A stretch of DNA of 64,000 nt from Bacteroidaceae bacterium. GTDB taxonomy: Bacteria > Bacteroidota > Bacteroidia > Bacteroidales > Bacteroidaceae. The stretch is from NCBI GenBank assembly GCA_017622495.1, contig JAGAQY010000054.1:1-64000 (forward strand), read 5' to 3'. This document shows positions 43,141 through 49,140 of the stretch, in pieces; the stretch's first letter is position 1, and every line of letters starts with the position of its first letter. The position numbers and the translations under genes were made by a program. Below the pieces are notes generated by a model that saw nothing but the letters and a program-made list of their open reading frames with translations, was not told the origin of the DNA and searched no databases.

Positions 43141-43360
43141 GTGGCCTCCCCCCTTCCCCTCCCGAGGAGGGGTGATTCGTACATCTCGGTGAAGGACTTT
43201 TTTTATTACTGCTAATGGTTCTTGTTTGTTGGACTCCGAAATCCCCCTCCCGAAGGGGCGATTCGTATATTGCGAGGATTTTTTTATTATTGTTATTGCA
43301 TGCCACTATTTATATTCATAGGAATTTGCAGTCCCCCTCCTTGGGAGGGGTTAGGGGAGG
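43141..43360. repeat. Cluster of three GC-rich palindromic repeats
   Basis: Units at about 43154-43209 and 43242-43289 share CCCTCCCGA-(A/G)GGGG-(T/C)GATTCGTA followed by a GGA...TTTTTTTATTA tail, so each ends like a terminator on the plus strand. The third, 43332-43360, matches the repeat at 49-75. They fill the space between nadE and udk. Confidence 0.85.
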
Positions 43361-43366
43361 CCTCTC

Positions 43367-45292
43367 CTACAGCCTCTCACACTCCTCCAGCCAAAGTGCT
43401 GCACTTGCATCGCTCGGCATGCGCCAGTCGCCACGCGGACTCAGCGATACGCTACCCACCTTAGGTCCGTCGGGCAGGCACGAGCGCTTGAACTGCTGCT
43501 GGAAGAAGCGGCGGAAGAAGGTCGTGAGCCACTTCTTGATGGTTGCCCTGTCGTAGCTGCCGTCGAAGGTCTTGCAAGCGATGTAGTATATCTTCGATGG
43601 GGTATAGCCCGAGCGCAGGAAGTGGTAGATGAAGAAGTCGTGCAGCTCATAGGGTCCCACCAGGTCTTCGGTCTTCTGCTTGATGGTGCCGTCGGCCTTG
43701 GCCGGAATCAGTTCGGGGCTGATGGGTGTGTTCACCACGTCGAGCAGGATGTCGCGTATCTCCGCATCGTAGGTGTGGGTAGCCTCCCACGCCACGAGGT
43801 GGCGTACAAGGGTCTTGGGTATGCCGGCGTTCAGTCCGTACATCGACATGTGGTCGCCATTGTATGTGGCCCATCCGAGTGCCAGCTCCGAGAGGTCGCC
43901 CGTGCCTATCACGATGGCGTTCTCGCGGTTGGCCACGTCCATGAGCAGCTGGGTGCGCTCGCGGGCCTGGCTGTTCTCATACGTGGTGTCGTGTAGGGTG
44001 ATGTCGTGCCCTATGTCCTTGAAGTGCTGTATGCATGCATCCTTGATGCTGATCTCGCGCAGGGTGATGCCCAACAGCTGCATCAGCGCGAGGGCATTCT
44101 GGTAGGTGCGGTCGGTGGTGCCGAAGCCCGGCATGGTGATGCCTATGATGCCTGTGCGGGGCAGCCCGAGGCGGTCGAACGTGCACACCGTGGCCAGTAG
44201 CGCCAGCGTAGAGTCCAGTCCGCCCGATATGCCTATCACCGCCTTCGAGCAGTGTATATGGGTGAGGCGCTTGGCCAGTCCGGCCACCTGTATGTTGAGT
44301 ATCTCGTTGCAGTGCGCATCCAGCTCGTTGCCGCTCGGCACGAAGGGCAGGGGCGAGTAGGTGCGGCTGAGGGCACACTCCTTTTCGGTGATGGTGCGGG
44401 TATGCACGTGTGTGGCCTTGGGGAAGAGGTCGGCCTGTGCGGTAGCGAAGGTGGTGTTGCCACGGCGTTCCATGCGCAGTTTGTCGAGGTCTATCTCCGT
44501 GCATACTAATTGGGCATCGAGGCTGAAACGCTGCCCCTGTGCTATCATCGTGCCGTTTTCGGCGATGAGGGCATTGCCCGCAAACACGAGGTCAGTGGTC
44601 GACTCTCCATAGCCGCAGCTGCTGTATACGTATCCTGCCATGCAGCGGGCCGACTGCTGGGCGATGAGCGAGCGCAGGTATTCGTGCTTGCCCGTCACCT
44701 CGTCCGATGCCGAGAGGTTGAAGATAATCTCCGCACCCTGCAGGGCCAGTGCCGAGCTGGGCGGTGTCACACTCCACAGGTCCTCACATATCTCCACACC
44801 AAAGGCATAGCGTCCCGTGTGGAATATCTGGTACGAACCTATGTGCACCTCTTGTCCGGCATACTGTATGTTGTCCTCCATGCGCAGGTTGTAGCCTGTG
44901 CTGAACCATCGGCGCTCGTTAAACTCGCCGTAGTTGGGGATATAGCATTTGGGTACGATACCCAGTATACGGCCTTGCTGCACCACGAGGGCGCAGTTGT
45001 ACAGCGCTCCGCACACATAGATGGGTGCACCGATGATGTATATGTTGTCATACCCCTTGGTGGCTTCGGCAAATCGTGCCACGCCGTTCTCGGCCTCTTG
45101 CAGCAAGGTCTGTTGTGTCAGCAAGTCGCCGCAGGTGTAGCCCGTGATGCACAGTTCGGGGAACACCGTCACCTCAGCGCCCTCCTCATGGGCACGATGT
45201 GCCATGGCGATGAGCTGCTCTGTATTATACTTCGTGTCGGCCACGCTGACCAGTGGTATGGCGGCCCCCACTTTGATGAATCCGTGTTGCAT
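43367..45292 (-). CDS. nadE: Glutamine-dependent NAD+ synthetase
   Basis: 641 aa from ATG 45292 (MQHGFIKVGAAIPLVSVAD). It makes NAD+ from deamido-NAD with ammonia from glutamine. The N-terminal nitrilase-like glutaminase domain shows the Glu-Lys-Cys triad in FPELCITGY, VPKCYIPNYGEF and VEICEDLW. The C-terminal synthetase domain has the P-loop GISGGLDSTLAL and GTGDLSELALGW, and the tail RRFFQQQFKRSCLPDGPKVG. The length is typical of the glutamine-dependent form. The track upstream of 45292 is not conserved. Extended promoter at 45311-45340. Confidence 0.95.
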   Translation of the reverse strand: MQHGFIKVGAAIPLVSVADTKYNTEQLIAMAHRAHEEGAEVTVFPELCITGYTCGDLLTQQTLLQEAENGVARFAEATKGYDNIYIIGAPIYVCGALYNCALVVQQGRILGIVPKCYIPNYGEFNERRWFSTGYNLRMEDNIQYAGQEVHIGSYQIFHTGRYAFGVEICEDLWSVTPPSSALALQGAEIIFNLSASDEVTGKHEYLRSLIAQQSARCMAGYVYSSCGYGESTTDLVFAGNALIAENGTMIAQGQRFSLDAQLVCTEIDLDKLRMERRGNTTFATAQADLFPKATHVHTRTITEKECALSRTYSPLPFVPSGNELDAHCNEILNIQVAGLAKRLTHIHCSKAVIGISGGLDSTLALLATVCTFDRLGLPRTGIIGITMPGFGTTDRTYQNALALMQLLGITLREISIKDACIQHFKDIGHDITLHDTTYENSQARERTQLLMDVANRENAIVIGTGDLSELALGWATYNGDHMSMYGLNAGIPKTLVRHLVAWEATHTYDAEIRDILLDVVNTPISPELIPAKADGTIKQKTEDLVGPYELHDFFIYHFLRSGYTPSKIYYIACKTFDGSYDRATIKKWLTTFFRRFFQQQFKRSCLPDGPKVGSVSLSPRGDWRMPSDASAALWLEECERL

Positions 45293-45310
45293 AGTTTTTA
45301 TTATTTGTGG

Positions 45311-45340
45311 CAAATATACGAATAAACGAGCGAATATAAA
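45311..45340 (-). promoter_or_regulatory. Extended promoter of nadE (-7 TATATTTG)
   Basis: The -7 box is 45311-45318 on the minus strand. The upstream TTCGCTCGTTTATTCG repeats the motif seen at the mutS2 and mscS promoters. Confidence 0.7.
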
Positions 45341-45593
45341 AGGGCTGCGAAAAGAAAAGCCAGCTTTTATTTTTCGCGGCACTATTTTATTCTCAGTGCC
45401 GACGCGAAATGAGCGTCGGTTGCGACGGCAACGCGGTATGATAGCGTTGTTTGCGACGAAGGGGAGGTTTATCTCCCCTAGAGGAGTGTGCTTTAGCACC
45501 ATTACCTTTAGCTTCCCCGAGGAGTGCTGCTTGCAGCTAAACTATATTCTTGGCGTAGCCATAAATATGCAAGCAAAGGAGCTTTTCCTAAAC

Positions 45594-46081
45594 AGGTTGT
45601 CCGGCTGTCCTTGTCGTAGACAACGTGTTGATTATGAATTGATAGACAAGGACAGCCCCTGCTGTCCTATGCTGTCCTATGTTGTCTTATGCTCTAATCA
45701 TCTCGTTCTTAGGTCCGAATATATTTGTTCTTAGGTTCAATTTCTCTTTTTTGCCTTGTTGTTTTTATTTGCCGTTCGCGAACGACCGCGCTGCTCTTCG
45801 CGAACGACCGCGCTGCCCTTCGCGAACAACCGCGCTGCTCTTCGCGAACGGCAAATAACTTTTGTGTTTGCAGGATGCGGATTTGCTTGCCCGTTTCTAT
45901 ATATCTAAGGTGCGTTTTTGAGGGGTATGACTTACCCGTTGCGGCTGATTTGTACTCGGCCGTAACGGAGTATAAGGGTCTGCGACCCACGAATGAAGGA
46001 CACCCCAGGACAACCCAGGTTGTCCTTGTTTATGCGCAGTGTATCTGTAGATTATACTCTACAAGGACAGCCGGACAACCT
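45594..46081. mobile_element. 488-bp hairpin-rich element with perfect 21-bp terminal inverted repeats
   Basis: The terminal repeats are 45594-45614 and 46061-46081, exact reverse complements over 21 bases. Inside are a perfect AGGACAACC/GGTTGTCCT hairpin near 46010-46030 and a 22-bp tandem repeat (45775-45852). No open reading frame of a transposase is present, so it looks like a miniature inverted-repeat element, or alternatively an unusual regulatory region. No clear target-site duplication was seen. Confidence 0.65.
45767..45856. repeat. 22-bp tandem repeat (3.5 copies) with TTCGCGAA palindromes
   Basis: Units begin at 45775, 45797 and 45819, with a half-unit at 45841; they differ at only two positions. 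Each unit starts with TTCGCGAA. The outer ends ATTTGCCGTTCGCGAA (45767-45782) and TTCGCGAACGGCAAAT (45841-45856) are perfect inverted copies. Confidence 0.95.
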
Positions 46082-46188
46082 ATTCCGTAACATCTGTTTT
46101 AATGCCTTTGCTCCCTTCGTTTTGTGTTACCTTTTTCTTTTAGACATAAATTTCCGTGGATTATCCGCGAATTATCGTAAATAATTAT

Positions 46189-46196
46189 TACTTTTG
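46189..46196 (+). promoter_or_regulatory. -7 box (TACTTTTG) before the structured RNA region
   Basis: TAnnTTTG match. The predicted start of transcription falls near 46203, just before the AGCCAGCCCAC segment that pairs 285 bases downstream. Confidence 0.6.
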
Positions 46197-46202
46197 CGCT
46201 TG

Positions 46203-46584
46203 ACTTAGCCAGCCCACATGGGATGGATGGGTCAAGACATATTGGATTCTGTGTCTCTAGCGTACCTGTATCGTGGACATAATGCCCTACAATTAGCTTC
46301 GCAGAGGAACAGGAAAGGACGTTTTCGAACGTTATCTTCTACCATATCGAACTTCGCAACTTTGATTCCATTAGAAGATACCGCAATGAGGCGTCCATGC
46401 CGGGTGTATTATACACGTATGCTATGAGTGTATCCCTATGTGATGGGGTGAACATTCCTATAGTGTACTTATTATATAATACGCGATTGGCGTGGGCTGG
46501 CTGAGTTGCTTATCTCAATGGAAAGGCAATGCGAAGGCCAGATATGGTGGGATAAGCAAGGAAGTTTCTCCCACGTCTTTTTTT
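46203..46584 (+). ncRNA. Candidate ~380-nt structured RNA or leader with competing terminator
   Basis: No credible protein lies here. Visible pairings: AGCCAGCCCAC (46207-46217) with GTGGGCTGGCT (46492-46502); TATCTTCTA (46332-46340) with TAGAAGATA (46372-46380); ACGTT-TTCG-AACGT near 46319-46332; TTGCTTATC (46506-46514) with GATAAGCAA (46551-46559); and GGCGTGGG (46489-46496) with CCCACGTC (46570-46577), followed by seven T's. The first and last pairings share 46492-46496, so they exclude each other, as in an attenuator. The glycosyltransferase starts 72 bases after the T-run. It matches no RNA family I can recognise (not RNase P, tmRNA, SRP or 6S by motif). Confidence 0.55.
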
Positions 46585-46655
46585 ATATCCATCACCGAAG
46601 TATTAATTATTAATGCTGAAGCAGGGAGGGCGGTAAGCAATAATATTTGGTACTT

Positions 46656-47717
46656 ATGGAAGTAGGTAAGACATTCTCGATAATAATACCTGTGTATAAT
46701 GTTTCTATGTATCTTGTAGACTGCTTAAACTCAGTCTTGTCTCAAGACGTAGACCGTGAGTGTTATGAAATAATTATTGTTGATGACTGTTCTCCTTATG
46801 GAGAGAAGGAAGTTGTAAATGATTTCTTACAACAATATCATAATATAAAGTATATAAGACATGATGTGAATAAACGTCAAGGGGGAGCACGAAATACGGG
46901 GATGCGTGCAGCTTGTGGCGAATATGTTATCTTCTTGGATGGTGATGATTGTTTTGTGTATAAGAATGTGTTGTCAATATTGTTGGAGTATGTGAAAAAA
47001 TATAAACCTCTTATTTTACGTTCAGAAAGGCATTATCAGATAGAATCAGATGCCTGTTACTCGGAACTAGGTAATAAAATTGGGGATATTTATGTAAAAA
47101 AGGAGGGCTTTGCATGTATCTCATGTAGCTTTATAGAGTGGCGTTCTGAGAAAATTGGTTCTGTTGCAGTATGGGGTACTTTGTACAAACGACAATTTTT
47201 ATTGGAGAATGGTTTGTTCTTTAGAGAAAATACTCTATTTGAAGATACGGATTGGACTCAAAAAGTTTTGTTCTGTGCAGAAAGATTTGATTTTATGGAT
47301 TTCCCATATTATGGTTATCGTCAATCCCCTGATAGTGCAACTCGCGGACGAACTGTTGAGGCTTTTTGTGGTGCCGTGGACGGTGTGATTGAGTCTTATG
47401 GATTTTATAAGAATTCTATCGATAAAGATGGCCCATTTTGGTGCGTTTTGCGTGAAATTTTTGTAGAGGATACTATAAATCTATTGATGATGAGTCGTAA
47501 CTATGCAATAGTTGATAGTCTAAAAATCTTGGGTAAACTTAATGAGTGTGAATTGACAAATCTAAAGAGTAAGAATTGGAAGAATAATGTAATCCTGTCA
47601 GTGATGTCAAGTGCTCTTCTGTTGATTATAGTTTTAGTTAAGATACTGGTTGTGTTAAAGAGGCTGTTTGTTTCTCCCCTGAATACATCTGCTACCCAAG
47701 CGCAGCGTAACCCATAA
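46656..47717 (+). CDS. Family 2 glycosyltransferase
   Basis: 353 aa from ATG 46656; an upstream TTG at 46647 is less likely. GT-A fold: FSIIIPVYNVSMYLVDCLNSVLSQ at the start, IIIVDDCSPYGEKEVV, and the metal-binding DGDD in YVIFLDGDDCF (~100). A C-terminal hydrophobic segment (~320-340) suggests a membrane anchor. Such enzymes add sugars to surface polysaccharides. It is an orphan with no polysaccharide genes around it and is clearly more AT-rich than its neighbours, so horizontal acquisition is likely. It follows the structured RNA candidate and is followed by conserved-loop hairpin copy C, which begins 11 bases before the stop codon. Confidence 0.88.
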   Translation: MEVGKTFSIIIPVYNVSMYLVDCLNSVLSQDVDRECYEIIIVDDCSPYGEKEVVNDFLQQYHNIKYIRHDVNKRQGGARNTGMRAACGEYVIFLDGDDCFVYKNVLSILLEYVKKYKPLILRSERHYQIESDACYSELGNKIGDIYVKKEGFACISCSFIEWRSEKIGSVAVWGTLYKRQFLLENGLFFRENTLFEDTDWTQKVLFCAERFDFMDFPYYGYRQSPDSATRGRTVEAFCGAVDGVIESYGFYKNSIDKDGPFWCVLREIFVEDTINLLMMSRNYAIVDSLKILGKLNECELTNLKSKNWKNNVILSVMSSALLLIIVLVKILVVLKRLFVSPLNTSATQAQRNP

Positions 47718-47766
47718 GGTTTTCAAGGAATAGGCGTAGGCGTATCTTGAGGACCTTATGGGTTAC
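47707..47766 (+). repeat. Conserved-loop hairpin element, copy C
   Basis: Outer arms GTAACCCATAAGGT (47707-47720) and ACCTTATGGGTTAC (47753-47766) pair perfectly over 14 bases. An inner CAAG/CTTG stem holds a loop containing AATAGGCGTAGGCGTA. The left arm contains the stop codon of the glycosyltransferase gene. Confidence 0.88.
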
Positions 47767-47841
47767 TATTTATCCAATCATTCCTGAGATGAAAATCTCT
47801 CAGAGACTACTTTCTCTACTCTTTTCTGTAGATTGCCGTAT

Positions 47842-49032
47842 TCATATAGATGGATTTACGTGTTTGGCAGCTATGCGCTCCAGTGACTGGTACACCTGCA
47901 TCAGGCCACGAGGTACGTGGAAGCAGCCCTTCCACTTGCCGCCCTTGAGGGTGAGCAGCACCTCGCCACGGCGGTTGAGGTACCCGTACCATTCGGGATA
48001 CTCGGGGTCCATGAAGTGGCTCCACACGTAGTCGTGTACGCGCTCAAACCATTCCAGACATTGGGCGTTGCCGGTGAGCTCGTAGCCCTTGATCATGGTG
48101 ATGAGGGTCTCGATGTGTACCCACCATAGCTTCTGGTCCCACTCGAGCTGCTGGAGCGGACGGCCCAGACGGTCCATGAAGTAGAAGATGCCGCCATACT
48201 GCTTGTCCCAGCCATATTCCACCTCGGCCAAGGCTATCTTCACAGCTTTCTCTATCAGTGCCTGGTCGCCAAGGCGCTTGCCGAGGTCCATGATGAACCA
48301 CATGGCTTCGATGGCGTGTCCGGGGTTGAGCAGGCGACCGTCCATGCAGTCTACCAGCTGGTTGTCGGTGCCCAGATGCTCTACGATGAGGCCCAGCTCG
48401 GGGCGGTAGAATACGTCCATCACCTCGTGCACGCAGGTCTCGATGGTCTTGTCGAGGAAGTCTTTCTCCAGCAGAGGCTCAATCTCGAGTGCCACATTGC
48501 ACAGGATCATGGGCAGGGCAAAGCTCTTGAGCGAGCGTGCTCCGGGCGATGCTTTTGACCAGCGGCCCTTGGGATTGTCTACCTTGGAGAGCACGATGTC
48601 GAAGGTCTTCTTGGCTATGTTGGCATACTCTGCGTTGCCTGTGGCGATGGAGAGCTGGCCGAAGGCGATGACGGCAAACGTGTAGGAGAAGATGTTGTAG
48701 GGCTCTACGAGTGGGTGTCCTTCGCGGTCGAGGGCGAAGTACCAGTTGAGGTTGCCGTCGTGGCCATACCGTTTGAGGAACTCGGCTCCCTGGATGGCGG
48801 CGTCGAGCCACTCTTGCCGCTTCTCTACCTTGTTGTAGAGTGTGGCGAGCATCCATACCTCTCGGCCTTGGAGCCAGATGAACTTGTCGGTGTCGAACAC
48901 CTCACCGTCGCGCTCAAGGCAGGTGAAGTAGCCGCCAAACTCGGTGTCTATACTCTTTTCCATCCAGAAGGGCATCACTCTATCGAGGAGCTCGCTCTTG
49001 TATTGTTGGGCTAGTTGTTTGAAGTCGATCAT
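47842..49032 (-). CDS. AGE-family N-acylglucosamine 2-epimerase
   Basis: 396 aa from ATG 49032 (MIDFKQLAQQYKSELL). The (alpha/alpha)6 barrel of the renin-binding-protein/AGE family is recognisable from GGYFTCLERDG, FIWLQGREVWM, MDGRLLNPGHAIEAMWF (with the catalytic His) and QKLWWVHIET. It interconverts ManNAc and GlcNAc, the step after sialic acid cleavage. Together with nanA and the SSS transporter it forms a minus-strand sialic acid unit (nanA, transporter, epimerase). It replaces the unrelated bacterial NanE type. A CTAGG array and a heptamer array separate it from the transporter gene. Confidence 0.9.
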   Translation of the reverse strand: MIDFKQLAQQYKSELLDRVMPFWMEKSIDTEFGGYFTCLERDGEVFDTDKFIWLQGREVWMLATLYNKVEKRQEWLDAAIQGAEFLKRYGHDGNLNWYFALDREGHPLVEPYNIFSYTFAVIAFGQLSIATGNAEYANIAKKTFDIVLSKVDNPKGRWSKASPGARSLKSFALPMILCNVALEIEPLLEKDFLDKTIETCVHEVMDVFYRPELGLIVEHLGTDNQLVDCMDGRLLNPGHAIEAMWFIMDLGKRLGDQALIEKAVKIALAEVEYGWDKQYGGIFYFMDRLGRPLQQLEWDQKLWWVHIETLITMIKGYELTGNAQCLEWFERVHDYVWSHFMDPEYPEWYGYLNRRGEVLLTLKGGKWKGCFHVPRGLMQVYQSLERIAAKHVNPSI

Positions 49033-49048
49033 AGTGCTTTTTTTTATT

Positions 49049-49083
49049 GTCAACAGTCAACGGTCAACAGTCAACGGTCGATA
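49049..49083 (-). repeat. Heptamer tandem array (GTCAACR)
   Basis: Units GTCAACA, GTCAACG, GTCAACA, GTCAACG and a diverged GTCGATA lie between the transporter and epimerase genes, close in sequence to the array at 9802-9899. Confidence 0.9.
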
Positions 49084-49103
49084 GTTTTTTTTATTATTGG
49101 GGG

Positions 49104-49138
49104 CTAGGATTTTCTAGGATGCTCTAGGATATCCTAGG
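49104..49138 (-). repeat. CTAGG array with exact 10-bp period (4 copies)
   Basis: CTAGG occurs at 49104, 49114, 49124 and 49134, directly after the stop codon of the transporter gene. Same period and position relative to the stop as the array after smpB. Confidence 0.95.
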
Positions 49139-49140
49139 GG

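Noticed and set aside
43133..43306. Upstream start for udk adding 58 residues
   Set aside because: The extension is encoded by GC-rich palindromic repeats and is absent from the uridine kinase family; ATG 43132 starts the P-loop strand directly.
45775..45852. 22-bp repeats considered as a CRISPR array
   Set aside because: The units are directly tandem with no unique spacers, and no cas genes are near.
46218..46427. 69-codon open frame in the candidate RNA region
   Set aside because: It overlaps several conserved-looking stems, shows no family likeness and has no codon bias; the RNA reading explains the region better.
46203..46584. Considered as RNase P RNA, tmRNA, SRP RNA or a retron ncRNA
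   Set aside because: The conserved RNase P (GAGGAAAGTCC), SRP (GGAAG/GCAGC) and tmRNA tag motifs are absent, and no reverse transcriptase lies nearby.
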